64,000 nucleotides of DNA, from contig NZ_AP022613.1 of the NCBI RefSeq assembly GCF_010730195.1, positions 4,278,001-4,342,000 of the forward strand, written 5' to 3'. Within the stretch, counting starts at the first letter, position 1. Each line of letters starts with the position of its first letter. Source of the stretch: Mycobacterium conspicuum (GTDB lineage Bacteria > Actinomycetota > Actinomycetes > Mycobacteriales > Mycobacteriaceae). Under the pieces are notes generated by a model that worked only from the letters and a program-made list of their open reading frames with translations, searched no databases and was not told where the DNA came from. Positions 14,517-30,197 of this stretch are shown here, piece by piece. Both the position numbers and the translations under genes were made by a program.

Positions 14517-16106
14517 CTAATCGGTCCAGACGCGATCATCGAGCGACGATGCTGCGACGTCCGGTGCACGACGCAGGATGTACTCGACGTAATCGTCTTC
14601 TTCGTCGTATCCATCACTCGCGGCCGGCTCGGGCCTTGGCTGCGTCGTGGCCCGTTCGCTGACCAAAAACAGGGCGGCCACGACACCGAACAAGGCGACA
14701 AACGCCGGCAGCAGCACCGACTGGGACATCGCGGCCGCAAACGGCTCGCGCAGGAATGCCGGCAGCGTCGCGGTATCGGCCCCCGTGGGTGCGTGCCCGG
14801 CGTTCGGCAGCTCGACGCCGATGCGCGACGTCATGAACGCCGCCATTGCCGCGCTGCCGAGCACCGCGCCGAGTTGCCGTGTGGTGTTGTACACCCCGGA
14901 GCTCGCGCCGGCCAGCTGCGGCGGCAGGTTGCGGGTCGCGGTGGCCGCCAACGGCGCCCACACGAACGCCATCCCCACGCCCAGCGCGCCAAAAGGCAAC
15001 GCCAGCAGCCAGATTGGCGTGTCCGGCGCCATCTCGAAGGACAGCCACGTCAGTCCGATCGCCAGCATCGAGAAGCCGAAGCCTAGCACGGGCAGTGGCG
15101 GAATACGATCAACGATCACGCCGACGCCCGGCGCCAGCACGCCGCTGACGATCGCCATGGGAGCGATCAGCAACGCCGACCGCGTCGGCGAAAGCCCGCA
15201 CACCGCTTGGGCATAGAACATCACCGGCAGCATCATCGCCGTCGTCGCGAACGCGATGATCGCGGCGCCGACGTTGCACAGGCTGAAGTTGCGGTCGGCG
15301 AAGATCTCCAACGGGATCAGCGGCTCGCCCGGGTTGAGCGACTGCCAGTAGACGAACGCCGCCATCAGCCCGATGCCGGCGACCAGGACGGCCCAGATCC
15401 ACGGCGCCCACCCCGCGGCCTGGCCCTGCTGCAGCCCGTACACGATGGCGAACACCCCGGCCCCGGACAACGCGACGCCGGGCAGGTCGAACCGGTGTGC
15501 GCGGATGGGTAGCGCCGGAATCAGCCACACCGCCAGCGCCAGGCCGATCACGCCGAGCGGAAGGTTGACGAAGAAGATCCACTCCCAACCCAAGCTGTCG
15601 ACGAGCACGCCACCGGCCAGCGGGCCGACCAGGCTGGCGACGCCGGCCGTCGCGCCCCACACGCTCATCGCGGCGCCACGGCGCTCGGGCGGGAAGATCC
15701 GGGTGATCGTCGACAGGGTCTGCGGCGTGAGCAGCCCGGCGCCCACCCCCTGCACGACGCGGGCCGCGATCAGCATGGCCGCGCTGCCCGACAACCCGCA
15801 CCACAGCGACGCCAGCGTGAACGTCACCAGCCCGATCAGGTAGAGGTTCTTGGTGCCGAACCGGTCACCGAGCCGCCCCGCCACCAGCAACACCACCGCA
15901 TAGCCCAGCAAATAGGCGCTGGTCACCCAGATCACCGCGTCGTAGCCGATCCGCAGGTCGGTCATGATGGTCGGGTTGGCGACCGCGACGATGGTCGCGT
16001 CGACCATGATCATGAAGAAGCCGATGATCATCGCCCACAGCGCGTTCCAGGGGCTCTCCCGGTTCCAGACGAGCCGCAGCCTCGCCAGCGTCAATGCATA
16101 GGTCAT
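14517..16106 (-). CDS. DHA2-family (EmrB/QacA-type) MFS drug transporter, Rv1250-like
   Basis: 529-residue integral membrane protein of the 14-TM DHA2 group: proton-coupled export of drugs or lipids. Visible signatures are the motif A region [16 protein letters not shown] (~residue 78), D39 in TM1 ([12 protein letters not shown], typical of DHA2 motif D1), and motif C-like [20 protein letters not shown] (~160-180). About fourteen hydrophobic segments and an acidic cytoplasmic tail ([16 protein letters not shown]) follow. Start ATG 16106 has GGGGGG upstream. It is divergent from the Rv1249c-like gene, exactly as in M. tuberculosis. Substrate not inferable. Confidence 0.9.
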   Translation of the reverse strand: MTYALTLARLRLVWNRESPWNALWAMIIGFFMIMVDATIVAVANPTIMTDLRIGYDAVIWVTSAYLLGYAVVLLVAGRLGDRFGTKNLYLIGLVTFTLASLWCGLSGSAAMLIAARVVQGVGAGLLTPQTLSTITRIFPPERRGAAMSVWGATAGVASLVGPLAGGVLVDSLGWEWIFFVNLPLGVIGLALAVWLIPALPIRAHRFDLPGVALSGAGVFAIVYGLQQGQAAGWAPWIWAVLVAGIGLMAAFVYWQSLNPGEPLIPLEIFADRNFSLCNVGAAIIAFATTAMMLPVMFYAQAVCGLSPTRSALLIAPMAIVSGVLAPGVGVIVDRIPPLPVLGFGFSMLAIGLTWLSFEMAPDTPIWLLALPFGALGVGMAFVWAPLAATATRNLPPQLAGASSGVYNTTRQLGAVLGSAAMAAFMTSRIGVELPNAGHAPTGADTATLPAFLREPFAAAMSQSVLLPAFVALFGVVAALFLVSERATTQPRPEPAASDGYDEEDDYVEYILRRAPDVAASSLDDRVWTD

Positions 16107-16205
16107 TCAGCAATCCCCCCCAAACGAGACCATTATTCCGGGTCGGACGATCGGGCACGAAGTGCGTATTAGCCTGGGGGGACCGCCATTCGCAGGAGAG
16201 GCAGC

Positions 16206-16958
16206 ATGAACGCTCGACGAAAAGTGTCCGCAGCCGACGAGCCGGCCACGCCGGGCGGGCGCCCCAAGGCGTCCACCCGGGCGTTGGCGCAGGTCATCGA
16301 ACGTAGTTCGCGGATCCAGGGTCCGGCCGCCGAGGCGTATGTCGCCCGCCTGCGCCGCGCGCACCCGGGCGCCGGCCCGGCCGAGATCGTCACCAAGCTG
16401 GAGAGGCGCTTTTTGGCCGTCGTGACGGCCGGCGGGGCGGCGGTGGGTGGCGCCGCGACGCTGCCCGGCATCGGCACGCTGGCCGCGTTGTCGGCGGCCG
16501 CCGGCGAAACCGCGGTGTTCCTGGAGGCCACCGCGCTGTTCGTGCTGGCGCTGGCCTCGGTCTACGGCATCCCCCTGGACCACCGGGAGCGCCGCCGGGC
16601 CCTGGTGCTGGCCGTGCTGGTCGGGGACAACAGCAAGTCCGCCGTCGCCGAGCTGATCGGCCCGGGCCGCACCAGCGGGGCGTGGGTGTCGGAGAGCGTC
16701 GCGTCGCTGCCGCTGCCCACGATGTCCAAATTGAACTCGCGGATGCTCAAATACTTCGTCCGGCGATTCGCCCTCAAACGCGGCGCGCTGCTGGTGGGCA
16801 AGCTGCTGCCGGTCGGCATCGGCGCCATCATCGGGGCGGTCGGAAACCGGTTGGTGGGCAAGAAGATCGTCCGCAACGCGCGCAGGGGCTTCGGTCCGCC
16901 GCCGACCCGCTGGCCGGTTACCTTGCATGTGCTGCCCCCGATGCGCTCGGCGGGTTGA
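16206..16958 (+). CDS. Conserved membrane protein, Rv1249c-like
   Basis: 250 residues. A polar N-terminus (~65 residues) is followed by Gly/Ala-rich hydrophobic segments (VTAGGAAVGGAATLPGIGTL; ETAVFLEATALFVLALASVY), a charged middle, then KRGALLVGKLLPVGIGAIIG and a basic tail. ATG 16206 has AGGAGAG just upstream. It lies in the same order relative to kgd and the DHA2 transporter as in M. tuberculosis. No enzymatic motif seen; function unknown. Confidence 0.85.
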   Translation: MNARRKVSAADEPATPGGRPKASTRALAQVIERSSRIQGPAAEAYVARLRRAHPGAGPAEIVTKLERRFLAVVTAGGAAVGGAATLPGIGTLAALSAAAGETAVFLEATALFVLALASVYGIPLDHRERRRALVLAVLVGDNSKSAVAELIGPGRTSGAWVSESVASLPLPTMSKLNSRMLKYFVRRFALKRGALLVGKLLPVGIGAIIGAVGNRLVGKKIVRNARRGFGPPPTRWPVTLHVLPPMRSAG

Positions 16959-16987
16959 TCCGCCACAGACCGGGGTAGGCAGCACCG

Positions 16988-17104
16988 GTGACTACCAGCG
17001 AACAGCCGCCGCCCGAGGGCGACGAACAGCCCCCACAAGCCACCGAGGACGGCACGGCAGAACCCGACGCCTCCGATCCCGCTCCTGACGACGACACCGG
17101 CTAG
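16988..17104 (+). CDS. Possible small acidic protein (38 aa)
   Basis: GTG-initiated frame encoding a Pro/Glu/Asp-rich peptide ending PDASDPAPDDDTG. GGGGTAGGC precedes the start. Its TAG overlaps the TAG of the convergent small gene within the palindrome CTAG (17101-17104). Coding status uncertain. Confidence 0.35.
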   Translation: MTTSEQPPPEGDEQPPQATEDGTAEPDASDPAPDDDTG

Positions 17105-17307
17105 GACTCCGAGCCGCCCCGAGCGGCCTCGGCTTCGGCGCGGTCTTTTCCGGCGACCCGCCGATGCCTTCCCGCGGCCGCGTTGTGGAGGTCGTCGCCG
17201 TCGCCGAGTTCTTCCTCGGCGGCCCACTCATGACCCTCGGCGATCTGCTCGTTCAGCTCCGCGGCCCGATCGCCTGCTGCTGCGCGTTCGCGCGATGACT
17301 CCGACAT
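17101..17307 (-). CDS. Small charged hypothetical protein (68 aa)
   Basis: Starts MSESSRERAAAGDRAAELNE and is rich in Ala, Glu and Arg, predicted helical/disordered, without membrane segments. ATG 17307 is preferred over an upstream TTG at 17340. It resembles short mycobacterial hypothetical proteins of unknown role. It converges with the small acidic frame ending at 17104. Confidence 0.55.
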   Translation of the reverse strand: MSESSRERAAAGDRAAELNEQIAEGHEWAAEEELGDGDDLHNAAAGRHRRVAGKDRAEAEAARGGSES

Positions 17308-17430
17308 GCACGACGGGGTAGCCGCGCACTCGCGGCTCAAACAGCGGTTCGGGCCGGTTTCCGGTCCAGTGCAGGTCGAACTGTCGTAGCGTGCGGGGTG
17401 CGGTCAAACACCCCAGAAGGGACCTTCGCC

Positions 17431-17895
17431 ATGCCGAAAATTGCTGCCCGTTCGATCATGGCGCTCACCGCGGCGGCGTTCCTCGCGGGGGCCGCGGTCG
17501 CCAACGCCGATCCGGGGGACCCGCCGATGCAGCCGGCGCGCGGCGACTACGTCGGAGACTGGCAGCGGCACCTCAGCATGCTGACGATCGCGCCCGACGG
17601 CACCGGGACGATCCTGCTGGGGTCCAGCGCCCGCGACGGCGAGAAGTGGACCCTGCGCTGGACGCAGGACGACGGCGCGGGTCTCGCGATCCGGTTGGCA
17701 CAGCGCATCGGCTCCTGGGGCGACGGATTAGAGGGCGACATCAACGAGCAGACCGCCTGGATGGCCAGGCTCGTGGTGTCCCCAGACGGTGTGACCGTCC
17801 TCCATTTGGCGCACAGTGACGCCGAACTCACCAATGCGGACGCAGGTGACATCTGGTGCGGCAAGTATGGCCCCAGCCGTTACTGCGGCGCCTGA
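17431..17895 (+). CDS. Secreted hypothetical protein
   Basis: 154 residues. A classical signal peptide (MPKIAARSIMALTAAAFLAG, cleavage near ANA-DPG) precedes a ~125-residue mature domain with WQRHLSMLTIAPDGTGTILL and a late cysteine pair (DIWCGKYGPSRYCGA). ATG 17431 is chosen because AGAAGGGA precedes it and the signal peptide starts there; a GTG at 17398 would add 11 residues. It resembles small exported mycobacterial proteins of unknown function. Upstream of kgd on the same strand, separated by about 115 bases. Confidence 0.8.
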   Translation: MPKIAARSIMALTAAAFLAGAAVANADPGDPPMQPARGDYVGDWQRHLSMLTIAPDGTGTILLGSSARDGEKWTLRWTQDDGAGLAIRLAQRIGSWGDGLEGDINEQTAWMARLVVSPDGVTVLHLAHSDAELTNADAGDIWCGKYGPSRYCGA

Positions 17896-18009
17896 CGAGC
17901 GTCGCCGACGTAGCCGCGCGCGCAAATCCGGCGCCCGTTCACGCATTGCCGGAAAGCGCTAGCCTTTATGGGGCGTCAGTCGACAAGAGAATCGAGGCGA
18001 GCAGCGGCC

Positions 18010-21681
<3,672 letters not shown>

Positions 21682-21776
21682 CCGCGCGATACCGCCGGCG
21701 ACATCAAGTTTGAAAAGTACCTATGACTTTCCCGACGGTACGCATGTGGCTACTGTGACAGCCGCGTGACAGCCGC

Positions 21777-23030
<1,254 letters not shown>

Positions 23031-23118
23031 TCACTGGGTGGCGAGGATAGCCCATCTCCCCCCGTTCCACCGCAGGATTGTGGGATACCGCGCCCTCGCC
23101 CCGCAAGAATATCCGGCC

Positions 23119-24423
<1,305 letters not shown>

Positions 24424-24449
24424 CTAGGCCGACACGAGGGAGGGTGGTC

Positions 24450-25280
24450 ATGGACGGGTTTGCCGGCAAGGTCGCGGTGGTGACCGGGGCGGGTTCGGGC
24501 ATCGGGCAGGCGCTGGCCCTCGAGCTGGCCCGCTCGGGCGCCAAGGTCGCGATCAGCGACGTGAACCTGGAGGGCCTGGCGGAGACCGAGCAGCAGCTGA
24601 AGGAGATCGGCGCCGAGTTCAAGACGGACCGGCTCGACGTGACCGAACGCGAGGCGTTCCTGCTCTACGCCGACGCCGTGCAGGACCACTTTGGCAAGGT
24701 GAACCAGATCTACAACAACGCCGGCATCGCGTTCACCGGCGACGTCGAGGTCACCCCGTTCAAGGACATCGAACGGGTGATGGACGTCGACTACTGGGGC
24801 GTCGTCAACGGCACCAAGGCCTTCCTGCCGCACCTCATCGCCTCCGGCGACGGGCACGTCATCAACGTCTCCAGCCTGTTCGGCATCTTCTCGGTGCCCG
24901 GGCAGGCGGCGTACAACTCGGCCAAATTCGCCGTCCGCGGGTTCACCGAGGCGCTGCGGCAGGAGATGCTGCTGGCGCGCCACCCGGTGGCGGTGACCAC
25001 GGTGCACCCCGGCGGCATCAAGACCGCGATCGTGCGCAACGCCACCGCCGTGGAGGGCTTCGACAACGCGGCGCTGGCCAAGATGTTCGACACCCACCTG
25101 GCCCGCACCAGCGCGCCCCGGGCCGCCCACATCATCTTGAGCGCGGTGCGCAAAAAGCGGGCCCGGGTGCTGGTCGGCCCGGACGCGAAGGCCATGGACG
25201 TGCTGGTGCGGCTGACCGGCTCGGCATATCAGCGGCTGTTTGCCACGGTGACGCGCCGGCTGATGCCGCGCCCCAAGTGA
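24450..25280 (+). CDS. Short-chain dehydrogenase/reductase, Rv1245c-like
   Basis: 276-residue classical SDR using NAD(P)H on an unknown alcohol/ketone. Cofactor motif TGAGSGIG (~residues 12-19), NNAG, catalytic Ser in INVSSLFG, and YNSAK. The D in AISDVNLEGL at the end of the second strand suggests NAD rather than NADP preference. The C-terminal ~40 residues are basic (RKKRARVLVG, TRRLMPRPK). ATG 24450 has GAGGGAGGG upstream; GTG 24444 is possible. Convergent with lpqZ, 2 bases apart. Confidence 0.9.
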   Translation: MDGFAGKVAVVTGAGSGIGQALALELARSGAKVAISDVNLEGLAETEQQLKEIGAEFKTDRLDVTEREAFLLYADAVQDHFGKVNQIYNNAGIAFTGDVEVTPFKDIERVMDVDYWGVVNGTKAFLPHLIASGDGHVINVSSLFGIFSVPGQAAYNSAKFAVRGFTEALRQEMLLARHPVAVTTVHPGGIKTAIVRNATAVEGFDNAALAKMFDTHLARTSAPRAAHIILSAVRKKRARVLVGPDAKAMDVLVRLTGSAYQRLFATVTRRLMPRPK

Positions 25281-25282
25281 CC

Positions 25283-26140
25283 TCAGCGCCCAAGCGGGTG
25301 ATCCGCTAGAAACGCGCCGGCCACGGCGGCCGGGTCTTGCCGTCCCGGGCCGCCGGCCACCTGACGGCGCATGTCGGCCAGGGCCCCGGTGTCCAGCACG
25401 CCGGCCACCTCGTTGACGGCCAGCAGTTGCCGATCGCGTAGCGCGTTGCGCCGATACAGCGGCACCACGTTCTCGGCCTGGATCAGCGCCGGCTTGCCGT
25501 CGGCCAGCACCACCAGATCGGCGGGGGTGTCCGGCGTCGCGGTGGTGGTCCACGCCGCGGTCAGCTCGCCCGACCGCAGCGCCGCCAAAAGCGTTGTGCG
25601 GTCAGGGAATTCACGCGGGACGGGCAGCGGGCACGAGCCCACCGACGCGGGCACCCGGGCGCCGGAAACCTTCCCCAGCACCAGGCCCTCGCAGTGGTTG
25701 GGCAGTTCGCTCAGTTCGCCACCGCCCCACGCCTTGGCGGTGGCCGGGGTCACCACCAGCGCGGGCTTGTCCTCGGCGGCGGTGGTGTAGTCGCCGGCCA
25801 GCACGCCTTCGGGCAGCGCGGCGATCATCGCCTTGTAGACCTGCGCGTCGGACAGCGCCGCGGCGTTGGGCTGCAGCCGGCGCAGCACGTCGCCGGTGAA
25901 CGCCGGCACCACGGTGAACTCCCCGGCATCCAGCTTGGCCAGCGCGGCCATCGCGTCCGGGGCCGCTTCGCGGCGCGCGGGGAAGCCGTAGGACCGCAGG
26001 GCCGCCACATAGATGTCGGCGAGCAGGACGGATGCCGGGTCGGGCGCGGATCCGACGACCAACTCCGGCGCGGCGCGCTGTTCGGTCGCGCAACCCGTCA
26101 CCAGCAGCAATGCGGCCAGCAGCGCCGCGCGCCGTCTCAC
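25283..26140 (-). CDS. lpqZ: Lipoprotein LpqZ, substrate-binding protein of a glycine betaine/choline-type ABC importer
   Basis: 285 residues. Short signal (VRRRAALLAALLLVTGC) with lipobox LVTGC at 13-17, so a lipid-anchored extracytoplasmic protein. The mature part has the OpuAC-type periplasmic-binding pattern (ELVVGSAPDPASVLLADIYV; FTVVPAFTGDVLRRLQP; LPNHCEGLVLGK). GTG 26140 overlaps the malic enzyme stop (GTGA), so it is translationally coupled to that gene. This is unusual because no permease or ATPase gene is adjacent. M. tuberculosis has lpqZ next to the same SDR but without the malic enzyme. Confidence 0.88.
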   Translation of the reverse strand: MRRRAALLAALLLVTGCATEQRAAPELVVGSAPDPASVLLADIYVAALRSYGFPARREAAPDAMAALAKLDAGEFTVVPAFTGDVLRRLQPNAAALSDAQVYKAMIAALPEGVLAGDYTTAAEDKPALVVTPATAKAWGGGELSELPNHCEGLVLGKVSGARVPASVGSCPLPVPREFPDRTTLLAALRSGELTAAWTTTATPDTPADLVVLADGKPALIQAENVVPLYRRNALRDRQLLAVNEVAGVLDTGALADMRRQVAGGPGRQDPAAVAGAFLADHPLGR

Positions 26141-27303
26141 ACGGAGATATCGGCGGCGTGCGCGACCGCCGAGGCCACCGCTTCCCCGACGCGCAGATCC
26201 AGCGGGCTCGGGACGATCCGGTCGGGCGCGAGGTCGTCGCTGACGACGGAGAAGATCGCCTCGGCCGCCGCCACCTTCATCTGCTGGGTGATCCGGCGCG
26301 CCCCGGCGTCCAAAGCGCCGCGGAACACCCCCGGGAACGCCAGCACGTTGTTGATCTGGTTGGGGAAGTCGCTGCGACCGGTGGCCACCACCGCGGCGTA
26401 CTTGGCCGCGATCTCGGGGCTGATCTCCGGGTCGGGGTTGGACAGCGCGAACACGATCCCGCCCGGCGCCATCGAGGCGATCAGCTCTTCGGGGACCACC
26501 CCCGCCGACAGGCCGAGGAACACGTCGGCGCCGACGAGCGCCTTCACCATGCCCCCAACCAGGCCGCGCGGGTTGCTGCGCCGCGCCAGGTCGGCCTTGA
26601 CGTTGTTCATGTCGCCGCGGTCGACGTGCAGGATGCCGCGCGAGTCGAGCACCGTGACGTCCGAAATCCCGCTCGCCAGAAGCAGATTCGAGCACGCCAC
26701 GCCGGCCGCACCGGCGCCGGAGACCACCACCTTGAGCGTGGCCATGTCGCGGCCCAACACCTTGGCGGCCCCCATCATCGCCGCCAGCACCACGATCGCC
26801 GTGCCGTGCTGGTCGTCGTGCATCACCGGGCAGTCCAGCGCCTCGACGACCCGGCGTTCGATCTCGAAGCAGCGCGGCGCGGAGATGTCCTCCAGGTTCA
26901 CCGCGCCGAACGTCGGACGCAGGCGAACCAGGGTTTCGACGATCTCGTCGGGATCCTTGGTGTCCAGCACGATCGGGATGGCGTCCAGCCCGGCGAACTG
27001 CTTGAACAGCCCGCACTTGCCCTCCATCACCGGCAACGACGCCGCCGGTCCGATGTCGCCGAGCCCGAGCACGGCGCTGCCGTCGCTCACGACGGCCACC
27101 AGCCGGTTCGACCAGGTGTAGCGGGCGGCCAGCGCGTGATCGGCGGCGATCGCGCGGCTGACCTGCGCCACCCCCGGGGTGTAGGCGATCGAGAGGGCGC
27201 GCTGGGTGTCCAGCGGGGCGGTCAGCCCGATGGACAGCTTGCCGCCGACGTGTGCCTCGAAAATCTCGGCGTCAGTGATCTCGCCGTGCTGCAATTCGGA
27301 CAC
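26137..27303 (-). CDS. NAD(P)-dependent malic enzyme (short bacterial form)
   Basis: 388 residues: oxidative decarboxylation of malate to pyruvate. N-terminal malic domain with SIAYTPGVAQVSRAIAAD, the catalytic-Lys region PVMEGKCGLFKQFAGLDAIP, and metal-site EDISAPRCFEIERR and MHDDQHGTAI. NAD-binding domain with [18 protein letters not shown] and FALSNPDPEISPEIA. Length matches the compact bacterial type without a phosphotransacetylase extension. GTG 27303 (a TTG precedes it). It lies 58 bases downstream of mdh and overlaps lpqZ by 4 bases, so mdh, malic enzyme and lpqZ appear to form one operon. It is an insertion relative to the M. tuberculosis order. Confidence 0.92.
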   Translation of the reverse strand: MSELQHGEITDAEIFEAHVGGKLSIGLTAPLDTQRALSIAYTPGVAQVSRAIAADHALAARYTWSNRLVAVVSDGSAVLGLGDIGPAASLPVMEGKCGLFKQFAGLDAIPIVLDTKDPDEIVETLVRLRPTFGAVNLEDISAPRCFEIERRVVEALDCPVMHDDQHGTAIVVLAAMMGAAKVLGRDMATLKVVVSGAGAAGVACSNLLLASGISDVTVLDSRGILHVDRGDMNNVKADLARRSNPRGLVGGMVKALVGADVFLGLSAGVVPEELIASMAPGGIVFALSNPDPEISPEIAAKYAAVVATGRSDFPNQINNVLAFPGVFRGALDAGARRITQQMKVAAAEAIFSVVSDDLAPDRIVPSPLDLRVGEAVASAVAHAADISV

Positions 27304-27361
27304 CAACCCAGGGTACTGACTACTCTTTAGTAGCCCTAATCGATAATGTGTGGCGCCGGTC

Positions 27362-28351
27362 TCAGATCAGCTTCAGCTCGGTAACGGCGTTGCGCTCATC
27401 GGCCAGTTCGGCGGTGGACTTGTCGATGCGTGCGCGCGAGAAATCGTCGATGTCCAGGCCCTGCACGATCGACCAGTCGCCGTCGCGGGTGGTCACCGGG
27501 AACGACGAGATCAGGCCCTCCGGCACGCCGTAGGAGCCGTCGGAGACGACGGCCATCGACACCCAGTCGCCCTCGGGGGTGCCGGTCAGCCAGGACCGGG
27601 CGGCGTCGACGGTCGCCGACGCGGCCGAGGCGGCCGACGAGGCGCCGCGCGCGTCGATGATCGCCGCGCCGCGCTTGGCGACGGTCGGGATGAAGTCGTT
27701 CTCGATCCAGGCCTGGTCGTTGACCACCTCGGCGGCGTTCCGGCCGCCGACCTCGGCGTGGAAGATGTCGGGGTACTGGGTGGCCGAGTGGTTGCCCCAG
27801 ATCGTCATCTTCTTGATGTCGGTGACCTTGGCGCCGGTCTTGGCGGCCAGCTGGCTGATGGCCCGGTTGTGGTCCAGCCGGGTCAGCGCGGAGAACCGCT
27901 CCTTGGGAATGTCGAGGGCGTTGCTCATCGCGATCAGCGCGTTGGTGTTGGCCGGGTTGCCGGTCACGCCGATGCGGATGTCATCGGCGGCGACGGAGTT
28001 CAGCGCCTTGCCCTGCGCGGTGAAGATCGCGCCGTTGGCCTCCAGCAGGTCGCCGCGCTCCATGCCCGGGCCGCGCGGGCGCGCACCCACCAGCAGCGCC
28101 AGGTTCACCCCGTCGAAGATCTTGTTCGGGTCCGCGCCGATCTCGACTCCGGCCAAAAGCGGGAACGCGCAGTCGTCGAGCTCCATCACCACGCCCTCGA
28201 GCGCCTTGAGCGCGGGCTCGATCTCGAGCAGCCGCAACTCGATCGGTCGGTCCGGCCCCAGCAGGGAGCCGCTGCCCAGGCGGAACAACAGGCTGTAGCC
28301 GATTTGGCCGGCGGCGCCGGTGACGGCGACCTTCAGAGGACTTGCGCTCAC
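27362..28351 (-). CDS. mdh: Malate dehydrogenase
   Basis: 329-residue NAD-dependent malate dehydrogenase (malate to oxaloacetate, TCA cycle). [20 protein letters not shown] cofactor motif, substrate-binding [15 protein letters not shown], catalytic LDHNRA and [12 protein letters not shown]. Start GTG 28351 matches the M. tuberculosis N-terminus ([12 protein letters not shown]) and has GGAG at 8-nt spacing; longer upstream starts are rejected. It is divergent from corA with a ~100-base shared promoter region, and heads the malic enzyme-lpqZ operon. Confidence 0.97.
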   Translation of the reverse strand: MSASPLKVAVTGAAGQIGYSLLFRLGSGSLLGPDRPIELRLLEIEPALKALEGVVMELDDCAFPLLAGVEIGADPNKIFDGVNLALLVGARPRGPGMERGDLLEANGAIFTAQGKALNSVAADDIRIGVTGNPANTNALIAMSNALDIPKERFSALTRLDHNRAISQLAAKTGAKVTDIKKMTIWGNHSATQYPDIFHAEVGGRNAAEVVNDQAWIENDFIPTVAKRGAAIIDARGASSAASAASATVDAARSWLTGTPEGDWVSMAVVSDGSYGVPEGLISSFPVTTRDGDWSIVQGLDIDDFSRARIDKSTAELADERNAVTELKLI

Positions 28352-28454
28352 GTCCGTGACTCCATTCATTGGTTTCGTCTCGGCGTCGAAACTAGCGCAC
28401 GATGCCATCGCGCCGTCACGCGGCGTTAGGGCTTGACGCGTAGCATCGACTGCC

Positions 28455-29585
28455 ATGGCCACGGGGTTTGATGCATTGCCTGAACCGCTTCGAGCGGTGG
28501 CGAAGCCCAGGGCGTACCAGCAGCACGTCCACCCCGCCCCGCCGCCGCCCGAGCCCCTGGTGGACTGCGGCGTCTACGTCGACGGCCACCGGCTGCCGGG
28601 CAAATACGATTCCTGCGCCGCGGCGCTGGACAAGGTTCGCGAGATCGAACTGTCGCGGCCGCAGCTGCCCGAGGAGACGCCGCAGGAGGCGTTCGTCTGG
28701 GTCGGCTTGCACGAGCCCGACCAGGCGCGCATGCAGGAGGTCGCGGACGTGTTCGGGTTGCACCCGTTGGCGGTCGAGGACGCCGTGCAGGCCCATCAAC
28801 GGCCCAAGCTGGAGCGCTACGACGACACGCTGTTTCTGGTGCTCAAGACCGTCAACTACGTGCCGCACGAATCGGTGGTGCTGGCCCGCGAGATCGTCGA
28901 AACCGGCGAGATCATGGTGTTTGTCGGGAGCAACTTCGTGGTGACGGTGCGCCACGGCGAACACGGCGGCCTGACCGAGGTGCGCGGGAAGATGGACGCC
29001 AGCCCGCAGCATTTGCGGTGGGGTCCGTATGCCGTGATGCACGCGATCGCCGACCACGTGGTGGACCACTACGTCGAGGTGACCAGCCTGATGGAAACCG
29101 ACATCGACAGCATCGAGGCCCTGGCGTTCGCGCCCGGCCGCACCCTCGACGTGGAGCCGATCTACCTGCTCAAACGCGAGGTCGTCGAGCTGCGCCGGTG
29201 CGTGGCCCCGCTGGGGCATGCATTCCAGCGGATCCAGACCGACAACAAGGACCTGATCTGCAAGGAGGTGCGCCGCTACCTGCGCGACGTCGCCGACCAC
29301 CACTCGGAGACCGCCGACCAGATCACCGGCTACGACGACATGCTCAACTCGCTGGTGCAGGCCGCGCTGGCGCGGGTCGGCATGCAGCAGAACAGCGACA
29401 TGCGCAAGATCTCGGCGTGGGCGGCCATCGCGGCGGTGCCGACCGCGTTGGCCGGCATCTACGGCATGAACTTCCAGTTCATGCCCGAGCTGAAATGGCA
29501 CTGGGGCTACCCGACGGTGGTCGCCGGCATGGTCACCGTCTGCCTGGTGCTGTACTTCACCTTCCGCCGCGTCAACTGGCTCTAG
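28455..29585 (+). CDS. corA: CorA-type magnesium/cobalt transporter
   Basis: 376 residues. A large N-terminal cytoplasmic domain, a long stalk helix (~residues 200-310), then two C-terminal transmembrane helices. The signature YGMNF closes TM1 ([15 protein letters not shown] region), followed by a ...RRVNWL positively charged C-terminus. Forms homopentameric channels in the family. The Mg-specific GMN motif is intact, and the loop carries FMPELKW. Rv1239c counterpart, divergent from mdh as in M. tuberculosis. Confidence 0.95.
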   Translation: MATGFDALPEPLRAVAKPRAYQQHVHPAPPPPEPLVDCGVYVDGHRLPGKYDSCAAALDKVREIELSRPQLPEETPQEAFVWVGLHEPDQARMQEVADVFGLHPLAVEDAVQAHQRPKLERYDDTLFLVLKTVNYVPHESVVLAREIVETGEIMVFVGSNFVVTVRHGEHGGLTEVRGKMDASPQHLRWGPYAVMHAIADHVVDHYVEVTSLMETDIDSIEALAFAPGRTLDVEPIYLLKREVVELRRCVAPLGHAFQRIQTDNKDLICKEVRRYLRDVADHHSETADQITGYDDMLNSLVQAALARVGMQQNSDMRKISAWAAIAAVPTALAGIYGMNFQFMPELKWHWGYPTVVAGMVTVCLVLYFTFRRVNWL

Positions 29586-29614
29586 CGTTCCGGCCCCCGG
29601 CCCCCTTTTCTCGC

Positions 29615-29670
29615 CGAGCGTGAAGCCAGGGCGAAAATTTCGCTATTTTTTCGCACCGGCTTCACGCTCG
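29615..29670. terminator. Bidirectional terminator between corA and the SUFU-like gene
   Basis: 13-bp perfect arms (29615-29627 with 29658-29670) enclosing a smaller hairpin GCGAAAATTTCGC (29631-29643) and a T6 run. It sits between convergent genes and can serve both strands. Confidence 0.65.
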
Positions 29671-29687
29671 ACGCCGTCGGCGCACAC

Positions 29688-30197
29688 TCAATGTGGTTGC
29701 GCGGCAGGGCGATACGGGTCCAGCACGTCGACGCCGTCGTGCTCCCACGCCTGTCGCATCGCGTCGGCGCCCTTCAGCCGCACCCACGCCGCCTCGGTCG
29801 CGGTGATCGGCGTGGCGGAAAGAAACCCCACCGCGTCGTGATCGGGAATCTCGCTGGGGCCCAACAGCATCGCGGTGAACGGCGCGCCCGTCCACAGCGG
29901 GGCGCCGAGGTCGATCAGCGCGTCGCCGACCAGCTCCACGCCCTCGACGGCCGGTGTCGCGGCCAGCACCGCCATGCTGCGCGCCAGCCCGGTCGCCGGC
30001 CCGGGATCACGAAGCCGCAGAACGACTTCGACGTGCGGCGGCTCCCGCGAACAGCCCAGCGACACATAATTCACCAACTCGCCGACACCGAATCGCAGCA
30101 CCTCGATCGGCTCGACACCCAGGAACGTCACACTCGCCGAAGCCGGCTCCACCCCGAAGTAGTCGCGCAGATGCGCGCGCACGCTATCCAGCGACAC
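29688..30197 (-). CDS. Suppressor-of-fused-like domain protein
   Basis: 169 residues. The order [40 protein letters not shown], then [20 protein letters not shown] and the C-terminal [20 protein letters not shown] resembles bacterial SUFU-domain proteins, a poorly characterised family often acting in toxin-immunity or unknown roles. GTG 30197 lies inside the end of sugC (14-bp overlap), so it is the last gene of the lpqY-sugABC operon here. This gene is not at the equivalent place in M. tuberculosis. Function unknown. Confidence 0.75.
   Translation of the reverse strand: MSLDSVRAHLRDYFGVEPASASVTFLGVEPIEVLRFGVGELVNYVSLGCSREPPHVEVVLRLRDPGPATGLARSMAVLAATPAVEGVELVGDALIDLGAPLWTGAPFTAMLLGPSEIPDHDAVGFLSATPITATEAAWVRLKGADAMRQAWEHDGVDVLDPYRPAAQPH

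Noticed and set aside
26141..27016. 577-residue minus-strand frame extending lpqZ upstream
   Set aside because: The first ~290 residues overlap the malic enzyme in another frame and are Arg/Gly-rich; the lipobox start at 26140 is the real one.
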